Assembly: GCA_934045075.1 (NCBI GenBank)
Contig: OW203749.1
Span: 6,595,558-6,659,557, forward strand
DNA: 64,000 bases
Direction: 5' to 3'
DNA from: Yponomeuta sedellus
Lineage: Eukaryota > Arthropoda > Insecta > Lepidoptera > Yponomeutidae
A program made the translations under genes and the position numbers. A model generated the notes under the pieces. That model ran no database searches, had not been told where the DNA came from, and saw only the letters and a list, made by a program, of their open reading frames with translations. Positions 1 to 11,163 of this stretch are shown piece by piece. The first letter of the stretch is position 1; every line of letters begins with the position of its first letter.

Positions 1-115
1 CGTCTACGTTTTCAATTCGCATGTGCGAGAATTCACTCCCAAGTGGATTGGCGTACTTTATACTCTAAACAGGATTTTAAAATACGTCTCGACAAATTCT
101 GGTTTCTTCCCGTAC

Positions 116-232
116 CTTGACAAGCTCCTTTAGCCTCTCCCGATTGTAGTGTGTGCCGATCTCCTCGCCCAGGAAGTAGTCGAGAAGCTTGCTGGTAGGC
201 CAAGCCAGCGGTGCGCAGATTCCCATCACGAT
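116..232 (-). CDS. uex: CNNM/uex coding exon 4 (internal, 39 codons)
   Basis: The minus strand reads [18 protein letters not shown], then [20 protein letters not shown]. This is the CNNM/ACDP segment that closes the DUF21 membrane domain and leads towards the CBS domains. The exon is exactly 39 codons, phase 0 at both ends. It is bounded upstream by cgcttccag (AG at 233-234) and downstream by a GTACGG donor (114-115). It continues in frame from the WIM-K end of the 1404-1943 exon. CNNM proteins are membrane proteins linked to magnesium transport; the CBS-pair exons must lie left of the window. A repeat begins only about 20 bp from the acceptor. The family call is secure; the ortholog name is inferred. 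Confidence 0.9.
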
Positions 233-253
233 CTGGAAGCGGGGACTATTTTG

Positions 254-576
254 GTACAGTCTGTTAGCTTTTAGAATATACCTCGGCGACTATCGGATAT
301 ATTCGTGTAATAGAAATATCGGAACAAATTGGAACTATTTTTGAACTAAAACTTTCGTAAGCACAACACATTGGAGCGAAACCTGGTCGGACTTTTCCGA
401 TATAACAACACCCGTAAGTAAATCCGGACTAAAAGTCTACAAAATTGGAACTAATATGATACTCAATTAAATAAACTTAATATAATAAACAGAGCAGGAA
501 GTAGTATTACACTCGTGTGCTTTCGGCGAAAACCGAAGCCTACTCTAGAGCCCGAGGTATATTTTATAAGACTGTA
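254..576. mobile_element. Foldback MITE, family A (GTACAGTCTGTTAGC ends), copy 1
   Basis: The left end reads GTACAGTCTGTTAGCTTTTA and continues to a CCTCGG motif. The right end carries the complement (CCGAGGTATATT...ACTGTA). The same termini occur at 5367, 14814, 23698 and 58797. A second small repeat (341-445) interrupts this copy. It is non-coding. It lies in the uex intron immediately upstream (minus sense) of the exon 4 acceptor. Confidence 0.75.
341..445. repeat. Small foldback-arm repeat, family E, inside MITE A
   Basis: The stretch containing GGAGCGAAACC, CGATATAACAACACCCGTAA and GGACTAAAAGTCTAC recurs at 23274-23390 and inverted at 22826-22904. Here it is a single arm nested in the family A MITE. 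No coding potential is seen. Confidence 0.6.
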
Positions 577-1403
577 TTCCATTTGTTCAATGGAATGTAA
601 TGGAATTCAATGGAATGAATTGAATGAATTACGTGGAATTAGATGAATAAATATTGGGAGAACGATTTAATTACTTTTTATAATACTCGTATTTGTGGAA
701 GTCCAAGGAAAGTTTAAATGGTGAGAACATATAAAAAGATTAGATTTATGTAGTACCACAGGCAAAGCCGATTAATCCACAGATTAAAAATAAGGAACAT
801 TCTGCTACGCAATGTATCTCGAATTATCATAAACTACAAATTGTAATTTTTTGAAACTCGGCCCAGGTGATCTAGGGTAAAAAAGTGGCGGCCAAAAATA
901 GGACGGCGGGCAGTAGACTAGCATGCGGAAGGTTGGAGGAAATCGTTAACTCAACACAGGGTTCGTAGATGCAGTTGAAAGACTAAGAGATTAGGGGAAA
1001 TACCTACACCCAGCAGTGGGCAGGTAGACCGATTCTTGATGACGATGACTTTGGAATTCAATGGAATTAATTGGAACTGACATTAATGAAATCATATGGC
1101 ATGACATGGAAAAGTAGAGCTCTAATCACGATGATCTGGAAATGTGCTAGCGCTATAATAACACAAAATGGTAAGAAGGGATGATCTTAAATGTGTTTAA
1201 AATAAACGGAATCAAATTTAAAGTAAAAAAAAAACAAAAATAATCTTTCACAAGATTAGTGGAGTGCCTAGAACTACAAAGAATGGACTGAAAAAGAATA
1301 AGGAGAAACGAAATACAACAGAATGGATTCCTATTTCGAGTCTGAGCAATCCTCTATTAGTGTCGCTACAAGTTATCCACATAGGTTCACCAAAAAGTCT
1401 CAC
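577..1403. other. uex intron with TGGAAT-rich stretch and LINE tail
   Basis: Positions 585-650 are rich in imperfect TGGAAT/GAATGAAT units. About 895-1050 contains a LINE-style 3' end (CCCAGCAGTGGGCAGGTAGA followed by GATGACGATGAC). The remainder is AT-rich intron in which I see no exon. Confidence 0.5.
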
Positions 1404-1943
1404 CTTCATAATCCAAATGGATTTCGCACCGACCAGCAGTCCGTGACGCGCGCACACAGCCTGTGGCGTAATTTCAGCGATAAACACGATCGCCAGCGTC
1501 GACCCAATGACAGCCACCAGACCAGACGTCAAATCGTCCAGAATCACAGTGAACGTCGAGTTCACAGCCACGTTACTCAGCAAAATGGTGCAAAGGAGGT
1601 AGTTCCCGTGCGCTCTGACGGGCATGATTGCTCTGGCGTACCGTCGCTCGGTCTCCGTGCCAGTATTGGCGATGATCTTCAACTCGGTCCTGTCCAAGGC
1701 CATCAGACCCAGATTGAGGCCAGAGAATAGTGAGGCCAAAAGCAGCAGCACCACGATGAGGATCAGCGATACCCAAAGCGGTAGTAACTTGTTGTGGGTG
1801 CCTATGATTTTCCATTGATCTTTGCCCATGTGGATGAATTCGCCGTTGGCAGTGTTTTTGGCACAGATGTAGAAGGTATAGCCGTCCAAAGGCGCGGGGG
1901 CTCGCAGCTCGAACAGGGCTGCGTCGGGTTCCGCTCTGTGTAC
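1404..1943 (-). CDS. uex: CNNM/uex coding exon 3 (DUF21 transmembrane core, 180 codons)
   Basis: The minus-strand exon begins VHRAEPDAALFELRAPAPLD after a CTTCACACAG acceptor and ends at IWIMK before a GTGAGA donor; phase is 0 at both ends. It holds the end of the extracellular domain (YICAKN...GKDQW), a hydrophobic helix (LWVSLILIVVLLLLASLF), and the family signature SGLNLGLMALD. A GNYLLCTILLSN helix follows, then LDDLTSGLVAVIGSTLAIVF and EITPQAVCARHGL. These match the CNNM DUF21 order. The usual Gly before the EI-PQ motif is Ala here, but the acidic residue is kept. The upstream partner is the 2966-3437 exon and the downstream partner is 116-232. Confidence 0.95.
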
Positions 1944-2965
1944 CTGTGTGAAGAAATTTTGGAATCGTCATTTGTTTGCTGACACTAATGGTTTTATGAT
2001 TCAGGGTTTTTACATGGAGGAGAGTTGAAAGTAAAAGGCATGTTGCCAGTACTTAATCTACTGGCTAAAAACACCTAATTTGTTGGGTTGCCAACACTAA
2101 TTATTAGGTACTTTGTTTGCTAACCGCGTATTATTATTGCTGGCCAAATAATTATTTTGCGCGCCACTTCGACTCTTCGTTCGCGACTTGAATCGTACCT
2201 GCTATTCGCTAGAACAATAGTAAGACAATGGTACGCAATTTCCGATTGCAATTGTGGGGATAGCTTCGTTTTTATGATCTTAGTAACTAAAACTGTAGTT
2301 CTCTCGGATAGCGGTGTATTCACATCTTGGATGCATATTTTTGTCTCAGTTTTATATGTGGTTTGTTGAAAACGATAGTGCTGCTCGTGGCAAAATGATC
2401 AAGATTTATTGTTACGAGGGACAGAAGCAGACTCGGCATAGGGATGAAGACTGCCGAAATCCAACAGCACAAGAAAGAAAACAGAATGTTTTTTGACGGA
2501 AATCCCAACCGTACATTCCACAGTTAGTAGAGGTGTACTGTGTAATGTACGGTTGTTTCGCTTCATAAAGCTTCACAAACTACGAGTATACATTTCACTG
2601 TCTTCTTCTTCTCCTTCTTCAGGCTATATTATGTAGTCCACTGCTGGACATAGCCCTCCCCTAATGAGCGCCATAGCGCCCTGTCTTCAGCTTGCCGCAT
2701 CAAGCATCTGCCGGCAGTTTTTCGCAGATCGTTATCCCACCTGGTCGAAGGGTGACCTACACTACGTTTCACTGCCATTTACTTTTTTCTTACGTGACAC
2801 GGGAGTTTATTCTGTAGAAGCCATTTTGTTTTGAGATTCAATCGGACCGCATTCCAAGTATACTAAAATTCGACGTTTTCATCCTATCATATTAAAATCT
2901 CCATTATACATGTCATCGACATACTAATAGCAATTCCGAGTAACAAATAGAGAAAGTAGATTTAC
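1944..2965. other. uex intron 2 with RTE LINE 3' end
   Basis: This intron lies between the 2966-3437 and 1404-1943 exons. Positions 2600-2768 hold a minus-oriented RTE-type LINE C-terminus and tail; the reverse strand reads WDNDLRKTAGRC, then AEDRALWRSLGEGYVQQWT, the usual end of these elements. Nothing else recognisable is seen. Confidence 0.6.
2600..2768 (-). mobile_element. RTE-type LINE 3' fragment (minus)
   Basis: The reverse strand encodes the conserved RTE C-terminal tail ending YVQQWT, and the non-coding tail carries the GTCCACTGCTGGACATAGCC motif seen at 41510, 45950, 47260, 55320 and 56870. It is 5'-truncated and dead. Confidence 0.8.
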
Positions 2966-3437
2966 CTTATACTCTCCTTGAACCAAATGGTGGCAAGCGG
3001 TGCCATACTCCTCAGGGATGTGCGTGAACGCAATTACAGTGTCGTTCGTGAACCCTTCTCCAAAAAGCCTCAACGTAAACTTTGTGTCCCTCAGCACACT
3101 CGGTATTACTTCGTCTATAATCTTCGGCTCTTTCTCAGATTCCTCAACTCTCAAACCGACCATTCTTACACTACCAGTGGCTTGTCTTTTAACTCTGTTC
3201 GTCTCTACCAATCTGGGGATTGCGTTAAAGTCTCCGTAGTTGTCTTCGGTAGTTTTTAAGTCTAGTATTTCGACGGCGTTGTCATGTTGTTCAACGCCGT
3301 GGCTGTTAATGTCTAAATCGTGGTTGAGCGAGTGTGCTGGTGGGTTTTCTAGGTTGTTATCGTCTAGAAGCTCAATCATCTTTCCGCTAAATAATGCGCT
3401 GTCACTGCTGGTAACGGGTTCCGCATCTTGGCTCGGC
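2966..3437 (-). CDS. uex: CNNM/uex coding exon 2 (extracellular domain, 157 codons)
   Basis: The minus-strand exon starts with one base completing a codon after a TTTTCTTGCAG acceptor and ends EYK before GTAAAT (phase 0). The first third is acidic and low in complexity. It is followed by an R-V-K-R furin-type motif (3185-3196, about residues 212-215 of the deduced protein). It then carries the CNNM extracellular fold: MVGLRVEE, TLRLFGEGFTNDTVIAFTHI and YGTACHHLVQGEYK, with an N-D-T glycosylation sequon. The first base supplies the third position of the GA split codon at the end of the 40080-40471 exon, so those two exons are phase-compatible. Confidence 0.93.
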
Positions 3438-3481
3438 CTGCAAGAAAATAGAGGCTTGATTATAGTACACTAAAGGTTGGC

Positions 3482-3604
3482 TTCTGAAATGAGAATTTTA
3501 CTAAGTAAATACTTAATGAACGTTCTGTCACGCTCTTTGCTGAGTAATTTGATGAGACAGAACTACAGTTAGGTATTTACATAGCGAAATTCTCACTTCA
3601 GAAA
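3482..3604. mobile_element. Short 123-bp foldback element
   Basis: The left arm TTCTGAAATGAGAATTTTAC and onwards is complementary, with a few mismatches, to the right arm ending AAATTCTCACTTCAGAA. The loop is unique. It lies about 45 bp upstream (minus sense) of the uex exon 2 acceptor. No second copy is found in the window. Confidence 0.5.
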
Positions 3605-3940
3605 CTGGCCCTTATTTTAGGTATTCGGTCCCTAAGGACCGAAGGTTTGAGTTTAACCTCATACGGATTCAACCACAGCCAAGGATTACTTGGAACAGAT
3701 CAAGATCACAGCCCAAGAGTACCAAGTCGATGGACAGAATGTGGCTAGTAATGGAAGCTGAACCGAACCATCATAAGACATCTATAAATCAGTCAAAAAT
3801 AATTTTTCTTTGAATTACGACCACTCTTTTCATTTATTATTGTCAAGAAATCCCCCATGATCACAGATATTTTGAATATTTCTACCGGCTACCATAGGAT
3901 ACAACTTTTTAAGGTAAAAACAACGGGCGTATTAAACATG

Positions 3941-4050
3941 TCAAACCCGGACTTGCCCCCATGGTGGAGTATGGCCTATCCTTCCTGCGATGCAGAAGGA
4001 GACCCGTGCCCCAGCAGTGGGGACATACAAGGGTGATATCGTATCGGTGT
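3941..4050 (+). mobile_element. 5S-like SINE, 3' fragment
   Basis: Carries the family's 3' half: AACCCGGACTTG, GGTGGAGTATGGCCTA, CCTTCCTGCGATGCAG, CCCCAGCAGTGGGGACATAC and a GATATCG tail. It is 5'-truncated close to the point where the copies at 11552 and 51479 also stop. Confidence 0.75.
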
Positions 4051-4069
4051 AGGCTTGCCCAGCTAATTT

Positions 4070-4172
4070 AGAAGGAAAACATCGTGAGAAAACCCTCGAC
4101 TTGATTGGCTTTGCACGTATTAACTAGTCTTTCCTGTAGGCAAGGCCGACTAAGATGTCAATATGGTATACC
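4070..4172 (+). mobile_element. tRNA-derived SINE body fragment
   Basis: Matches the middle of the full copy at 27149-27561 (GGAAAACATCGTGAG, TTGGCT, ACGTATTAACTAGTCTTTCC, GCCGACTAAG). The tRNA head and the 3' end are missing. Confidence 0.65.
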
Positions 4173-4311
4173 TATATTTCTCGTTTACAATCCTACGAAA
4201 GTTTATAATTTTCCTAGGAAATTTATAAACTGGCGGATCTTGTTATTTTCCGGTGACATATCCATTGTTAAGGACTGTAAATTTGCTGTGGCTTTCAAGC
4301 CATCAGAAATT

Positions 4312-4860
4312 ATTTCTTAATGATTCGCGATACTCATACATAGTTACAGGTACCTATATTAAACGGGTCAAATCGCGATTATTTATTAGGTAAAACGTAA
4401 TTACCTTATTATTAACATATTATCGAAGAATCGTTCGGGAAGCAATTGAAATTAAAAAACACAAGCATTTCAACAGAGAGGAATGGTTTCAAGCTTTCAA
4501 GTACGTGGAATCCAGTGCTAAGTAATTACAAGTCACGCGCCTTATCACCGGACCAGTCCGTTGACGTAGTGAGACTTGTGTGTCGGCCAGCTGCAAAAAA
4601 TTAATAGTGACTACCCACAATAATTGACTGTACTCGCCACTTTAGTCTGGCCATTTACATTTGCCGTTACATTTGTCATTACATTACATTTATTATCATT
4701 ACATTACATTATATTACATTACATTACATTTGCCGTTACATTGGCCGTTACATTTGCCATTTGACCATGGCAAATGTAACGCTGCCGAAACGTCGGGAAA
4801 TAAGGTAATTACGTTTTACCTAATAAATTAACAATCGCGATTTGACGTGTTTAATATATA
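4312..4860. mobile_element. Foldback element, family F, with internal simple repeat
   Basis: The left arm (CGCGATTATTTATTAGGTAA, AACGTAATTACCTTATT) is the complement of the right arm near 4800-4855. The same arms occur at 54187-54327, including the flanking TTCTTAATGATTCGCGATAC segment. The interior holds degenerate TACATT/CCGTTACATT units at about 4660-4760 and a CCGAAACGTCGGG palindrome. Confidence 0.65.
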
Positions 4861-5366
4861 ACCGTCAGAAATTCATGCTGTACTTACAATAAACATCGAT
4901 CGATCACACAGGATTAGGAGTCATTAAGAAGTCACTATTATCAAGGCACTCGTAAGCGTTTTAAAACCGATAACGTAATAACTGATCTATTGATTTGTAA
5001 TTGTGACAGTATAATCTAGCGTGATTTTTACTGATTTTTACTTATCATTTCGCCTTGGAACCCAGGAAGTAACGAAATGAACAGTATGTCATGTGTAAAT
5101 TGCTTGTGGGAGTTTTGGCGGAATTTAGCAAAGTAATTTTCACATTTCAATGTAATAATTTTATGACAAATGGTTTTGTTTTTCAAAATCTATAATTTTT
5201 TTGAAAATTCGATGTATTTTTACCTCCTATTAGGAGGCTAGCGTAGACACATAAGTGTATTATTCGAACACAGCACACACGTCGGACTGTTTACATTCAA
5301 ACAATCAGTTTGAAGCGACCCCGTTCCGTCTGCATGCCTGTCTAGTCTGCGATCCTATGTAAGTAG
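4861..5366. other. AT-rich intron, no recognisable feature
   Basis: Stretch between two foldback elements. I see no gene, no conserved reading frame and no repeat shared with the rest of the window. Confidence 0.4.
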
Positions 5367-5785
5367 GTACAGTGTTAGCTTTTAGAATATACCTCGGCTA
5401 CTATCGGATAGAATAGGATATATTCGTGTAAAAGTATCGGAACTAATATGCTTATTGGTGACCGTTTCGTAGTTGTTTACATAATATTATTAGTTAAGTA
5501 TGGGGTACATATATTGAAGATGATAAATCTTTTTACAGAACTAAAATCAGACGTAAATTACAAAAGTTCTAGCAATGATAAGAAGTTGGGGTAGGCGCGT
5601 GACTAAACCGGTTTTGGTCATGGGGATTCTGCCGTGTGGCCTAATACGAATCTAATTGAGAATTTACAGGTTAATCAATCACACAAAATAGTGAAGAAAA
5701 GTTTTATGCAGGGCAAGAACTAGTATTACTTTCGTCGAAAACCGAAGCCTACTATAGAGCCCTAGGTAGCCCTAACAGACTGTAC
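5367..5785. mobile_element. Foldback MITE, family A, copy 2
   Basis: The left end GTACAGTGTTAGCTTTTAGA and the right end CCTAACAGACTGTAC flank family A interior landmarks (CTACTATCGGATA, GGATATATTCGTGTAA, GAAAACCGAAGCCTACT). It is longer than the 232-bp copy at 14814-15045 because of extra internal sequence. Confidence 0.7.
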
Positions 5786-5811
5786 TGGGAAATGAGTCTC
5801 AAAATGAAACG

Positions 5812-6159
5812 TTCGTAGCCTAGTCGAACCGAGTGATTGAAATCAATTACTTGAGTTAAGCAACAGGGGCGGTCAGGTGCAGGTTGGGTGACCGTCCCGT
5901 GACTACCGCTAGTGGCATTTTTCCAATCGCTTCCGTGCTTCGAAAGGCACGCTAAGCCATTGGTGCCGGTTGTCATGTAATGCCAGTCGTTATGCCATGT
6001 CAGAGGCCTTATGGGCGGCTTGATAACTGCCGACAGTAAGACCGCCACTGTCTTACAATCCTCCACCAACCCAGACTTGGCCCCCGTGGTGGAAACTTGC
6101 TGTGTCGCAGGAAGAGCCGTGCCGCAGCAGTGGGGACATACAAGGATTGATATCGATCG
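5812..6159 (+). mobile_element. 5S rRNA-like SINE, near full length
   Basis: The head reads TCGTAGCCTAGTCGAACC, then GAGTTAAGCAAC and GTTGGGTGACCGTCCCG. These correspond in order and spacing to box A and box C of the 5S rRNA internal promoter. The body includes GGCATTTTTCC and GGCACGCTAAGCC. The tail includes GCAGTGGGGACATACAAG and GATATCGATCG. It is about 348 bp. Confidence 0.75.
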
Positions 6160-6493
6160 AGTCTTGAAATGCATGGTTGGTCAATAGTCACATTAGTACG
6201 TAATGCGTCTGTCAGACGGTGAACCCTGATCAGAGAGGCCTCGGTTGTGATCTAAACCTCATGCCAACCACGAGGCTTCTGAGAGACCAAGCTTGTTACT
6301 TTTATTACGAGTGTGAGGCTTCCACGCCAGCATACGCAAAAGGATAGGGTCCTTGCTGTATGGGATTCGCGAGCGGTAGCAATAGTTTCTTGAGGGTTAT
6401 CGTTATGAGGAATAATATATTCTTAAGGCACTGGGTGGCAGCGCAAATATTGTCCGATAGTGAAGTCGCACAGCGAGGAGTGTGATCGATCAC

Positions 6494-6685
6494 GTCTAAT
6501 ATTATAAAGGCGAAAGTTTGTGTGTATGTTTGTTACTTGTTCATGTCTAAACGGCTGGAGCGATTTTAATAAAATTTGCCTGGAGTTAGCTGACACCCTG
6601 CATTAACACATAGGCTATGTTTTACTGCGGGAAAATATCTTAGTCCCATGGGAAAATCGGTACACCGCGGGCACAGCTAAGTAGT
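6494..6685 (+). repeat. Dispersed repeat (TATTATAAAGGCGAAAGTTTG type)
   Basis: The stretch running from AAGGCGAAAGTTTGTGTGTA through CACATAGGCTATGTTTTA recurs in diverged form near 29400-29520 and inverted at 59041-59212. It is non-coding; the class is uncertain (LINE or rolling-circle 3' end). Confidence 0.5.
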
Positions 6686-6884
6686 TGTTTTCTAATTAAG
6701 AATAATAAATACTCATTAGTATTAAGCTCGCCTTTGTACAAATATGCTTATTGTGCAATAAAGAATTTTCTAATCTAATCTAATAATGTTATAAATAATA
6801 TTCTTATACATAAGACTATTAACACAAAATATTATAATTATGGTCCAATAATTGTCTGAAATTAATAATTTGAATTGGGTATAT

Positions 6885-6969
6885 CCGAAAAATAAAATTA
6901 CTGCATGTTTATTTTTCAAGTAATGTTGATTCACTTGAAAAATAAACATGCAACAATTTTATTTTTCGG
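6885..6969. repeat. Near-perfect hairpin, about 36-bp arms
   Basis: The left arm (CCGAAAAATAAAATT, GCATGTTTATTTTTCAAG) folds onto the right arm with two mismatches and a loop of about 12 nt. The DNA is AT-rich and non-coding. It may be a tiny foldback element. Confidence 0.6.
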
Positions 6970-8240
6970 TCGTTGTTATTAAAACGTAGTGGTTACATAC
7001 TCTTTGGTTGGTATATTAGGTAGGTACTATGACAAAACAAACATGATAAAAAGAAAATTGGCGGGTTATTTCCAAGGGGTAGCAGTAACTTAGCAGAAAC
7101 CTTTGACAGTAATGCTGTCCTGCTTTCGCTAACCAACCTTCCATAAGAAAAAAAGAGATGGCACTACGTTTATCAATGCACCGATTTCAAGGTGCGTACA
7201 TGCCCTACTGTCAAACGCTACCGACTAGGGATGGGCCTAACTCTCCATCGATGTCGATAAAAACGTTGAAAAATGAAGACTCTTGAATTAATTGTAATGT
7301 ATCTTTGTAATTATGTTTTGTTTGTTTTTTTCCTGGTGTACAATAAATAATGTTCTTATCTTAAACAATGTAATAAATTAAAATAAATTGTATTGTATAC
7401 AAGTTTTCAATCATGTTTTATCAAAAAAAGTAACAATAATTTAAAAAGCGACACTTTTTCACACAAAATTGCTTATTTATAATTATATTCGTCAACTTCA
7501 ACATAATACTCTGTCTCGAATTTCTTGCTGAAGGCCTATGCTTCAGAAAAAAATCCGTGACGACGTATTAGATTGACGTTACGTTTCTTCCTCAAATTTA
7601 GTTAACATACAGATCGAGCTAGGACCTTGTATTATATATAAGTTAATTGAAAAAGTTATCAAAACTTAATACTCATGTTTATCTTGCAATAAAATTCGAA
7701 AAGGAAAATACTATTGCTAATATTGATTAGGTAAATCCATCTTCGGCCGCAATCTGTCGCTAAAAGTTGCCAGCAAACCTTATTTAATAATCACAATATT
7801 ATATTGCAAGTAATAATTCAGTAATTCGATGCACGCAGTAATTTAATGTGAGGAATGCTGATATTTAAATAAGTTTCGTTGACAGATTTTAGACAATAGA
7901 TAGGGCTGGTCATCAACGAAGGAATTTTCGAACGGATGACTATACTACGTCAGTCTTCAGTAAATTTGATCAAGAAAGAAGAATATGACCGTGGCATTGG
8001 CAGATAACAGACATTTTTGCTCAGTTCCCATGTTCAGTACTGACCTGAAAACAAAAAGAAACTTAATAAAGGCATACCTACAAAAGAGAGCTACTTAAAT
8101 AATAAAATATTCCATTACTGACTGATCCTGATAAGTAATTACATACTTTGAAGTAAGGTACAATTTGCATCTATGTGTCAGATATTTTTTGCAATAAGGT
8201 GATCACCACACAATTTATTAATTGAGAAACTAACAGCTTT
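6970..8240. other. Unassigned intronic DNA
   Basis: AT-rich sequence without long open frames, recognised repeats or splice-bounded coding segments. Confidence 0.4.
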
Positions 8241-8242
8241 GA

Positions 8243-8350
8243 TGTTATTATTATTATTATTATTAATACTTTATTGCACCATAAAATTGTACAATGCGGC
8301 GAACTTAATGCCATAAGCATTTTCTACCAGTCAACCGCAGGAGGTAGAAC
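8243..8350 (-). mobile_element. LINE 3' tail with (TTA)n
   Basis: A TTA microsatellite followed by ACTTTATTGCACCATAAAAT, CTTAATGCCATAAGC and CTACCAGTCAACCGCAG. The same layout appears at 30672-30785. On the minus strand this is a (TAA)n-tailed LINE end. Confidence 0.6.
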
Positions 8351-10227
8351 GAAAACATTCATTCATTTAACATTTTATTTTTACCTTTCAACCTTTCTTA
8401 ATCCATCTATCTATGATTTACACTGTTGGAGAGATGGTTTTTTTGTGGGAAAGTTTATGGTAGTTTGTATTATTGTTGGGTACGATTTAAATTCAGGACA
8501 AACATAAAACAGCTGATGGGGTTTAGAAAACCAATTTTTTACTCGTAGAAGTCTTAATATAAGCAACATTGTGATGTGGGAATTTAGGGCCTGTTTTTTT
8601 TATATTATCAATTCTCACATCACACTGTTTATTTAATATGATTTAGAAATAATGAAATAAAGATAAATTATTAAATGGATAAAGGCACCACTCGGACGCT
8701 GTGGTGCCTGGTACACTGTCTGGATGTAGAAGACTACTAAGGAAGTATGGTGAAAAAAATATTTTGTAAACTTTTATAGTTATTCTCGTTATGCTTGAAA
8801 TCAAAATAAACTCCTGGGAGCATCCTATTTTGTAAAAACATGTCATAAGTGTATATGAAAAGGTAGCGATAAATATTATGTAACAAATGTTTAACTTTCT
8901 TACCATTACTTCAATTTTTACTGGAGTAAGGTGGGCACCACATCTTCCTTCAGGCGTGTTCACAATAAGTTTCTTCGTTCAAATCACTCGGGTCTAAAGT
9001 GCCTTGTGCGCAGTTTACAGTCGTTTCTGTCCTGCTTCTTATTTCTGCGTTTTAGCATGCTATTGCGTCCATATATCAATTTGGGAAAACTTGAACAAGA
9101 ATAAACAATGGATTAAGTACTAAGAAGGAGTAATGAACAAGTATCGACTATACTACTACTATGGCGAATTTTCATCGACCATGCTTTTGTCATCACTAGT
9201 ACAACCTACAAATGGATTGGTTTATTTTCCTAATTTTAGGGCGTAGAAGGGTTCTAGAAGCTACAATTACGGTAATTTTGGTTACCGAGTCGTTAGGAAG
9301 TTTGTTTTCAAAGTGATATTTCATTCCTCGGTCCTTTTACGCGAGAAAATATAGGTTTTAGGTACTCACCTTTGGAAGTTCATATTATAAACTGCGTTTT
9401 CTTTGTTTCTTATATGACCTGCCGCAACCACGCACTTTTCACCTCATTGTGCATTTATCGTACAATATCCCAGGGTAAGTTGTTTGCACCAAAATGTTTT
9501 AGTTATTTCAATTTTCTAAAAGAATCCGACGACGTCTTCACAGATTTTACACTTGCGATAACCCGACTAAATTTGAAAACATTCAGAGTATTGCCACTAT
9601 TGTAAGTTACAATACCATCTTAATTTGGACTCTTACTCAGGGCATCAAGGTATCGTTTTGACAATTAGGCATGTACGCTGTCACGTGACCATCGTTTCTT
9701 CTATTGATTTAATTGTTCTGTGGTTATTTCACACAGACTAAAAAGGTACCGGTAAAAAAAATTAATTCCCAGTAACCTAACTAGCCATTAAATATTTTTT
9801 AAATACCTCATTGTTGGAGTAAAAAAAAGTTATTTAAAATGGCCAGTTCGGTGACTGTCCATCCTTCTTGTTGAAATATTAAAAAAATTAACTTAAATCT
9901 CACACGCAGAGCTACAACCACCTATTTATAACTAAATCCAGCCAGAAAAAAATACATAAATAATGCGTTTACCCAGTAACCTGACGTGACCTAATTCGGG
10001 CGGTCCACCCAGCTGTTTATTTTCGTTAATCGGCTAAGCGGTGCCGATAGGGCTGCCAGTCTTAAAAAAGTAAAGGCGTAGCGACTTAAAAAAAATGTTT
10101 TTTTAACATCTTACCGCACTTTCCTTTTATTATAATTTTAGAAAGAATGTTTTAGATTAAATAATAGTTTTTTTTTCATCTAATTAATAAATACTTTAGA
10201 TTCTTAAATAATCTTTTTTTTATCTGT
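8351..10227. other. Unassigned intronic DNA
   Basis: Only a short imperfect inverted pair (TGTGATGTGGGAATTT near 8571 against AATTCTCACATCACA near 8610) stands out. The short open frames here show no family resemblance. Confidence 0.4.
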
Positions 10228-10435
10228 GACAACCTCTGTGGCGTAGCGGTAGTGCATCTACCTGCCATGCAAGAGGTCCCGGGTTCGAATCCCGACTGGG
10301 AACAAAAAAGAAACCCCAGGTCTTGGATGTTTACATGTTTGTTATGTCGTTGTTTCTGGTTCCCACGACACAGGGTATCCTAGTGTCCTAGTGTGGGGCC
10401 AGAAGCAATGTATGTGCCTGTATGTAAAAAAAAAA
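10228..10435 (+). mobile_element. tRNA-Gly-like SINE
   Basis: The head has GTGGCGTAGCGGTAGTGC (A-box region), a TGCCATGC anticodon loop compatible with GCC-type tRNA-Gly, and a CCCGGGTTCGAATCCCG B box. The body is GGTCTTGGATGTTTACATG, GGTTCCCACGACACAGGG and CCAGAAGCAATGTATGTG, ending in an A-run. The same order is seen at 39390, 42119 and inverted at 47050. Confidence 0.85.
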
Positions 10436-10448
10436 TCTAACATGTATA

Positions 10449-10728
10449 CGTCCCCCTGCAAGGCGCAGGCATTCACTCAGAAAGTAAGAATGTGGCCTTA
10501 ATTACTACGCAAGCCAACCGCGGATTGGCAATTTCAAGCGCTGATTTAAGCACCTCAGATACTCAGGTTTCCTCATAATGTTTTCCTTTACATTTACCGA
10601 GTGCTGCTACAACAAATTCAGAAATGATCGCATCCTTAGAAAACAATAGTCTTTGTAGCAGGCAGGGGTACGAACCCACGACCACTTGATTGTGAATCGA
10701 ATGTTGTACCGACCGCGCTACCACCGCT
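10449..10728 (-). mobile_element. tRNA-derived SINE (minus)
   Basis: The right end carries a reversed tRNA head (GGGTACGAACCCACGACC, ACCGCGCTACCACCGCT). The left part is the shared body (CCGCGGATTGGCAATTTC, CTCAGGTTTCCTCATAATG). The family is also at 17786, 27149 and 51589. Confidence 0.75.
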
Positions 10729-11163
10729 TTCAAAAAAAGCTTTCATAATATTTAATAGCCTCTCATTTTGTAATGGGCGGTCATTGAAGGTCGGCCATCA
10801 GCTTCGGAAGTTGTTATTTATGACGACGGCCAGTCACGCGACACGCAAAGATATTTACATTTTTTTTATTATTAAAGTTTTGTTATTAGTTTGCGTCGGC
10901 AATTACTTCAGTAGGAGTAGGTAGTTACTTAATTATATTACGGACTCATCGGAGTTAATATAAGCGTAAAAAACACGTTACCTTACGGTACCCACAACAA
11001 TTTAATTGGTTTATACAATATTTGGTCTAATGTATGTATTGATAATTTCATTAAGTAGGTTATGTACCTTTTAACAAAACATAAGAATATTTTGGGGAAA
11101 TTTTCAAAAATTCACAAAAACAAAAAAAAAATCCAAAATCAACTTTACAAACAAAGAACATAC

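Noticed and set aside
1323..1730. Plus-strand open frame of 135 codons opposite the uex exon
   Set aside because: It is the antisense shadow of the conserved CNNM exon and has no family resemblance.
8643..8963. 106-codon minus-strand frame with hydrophobic stretches
   Set aside because: AT-rich composition, no family resemblance, no splice context.
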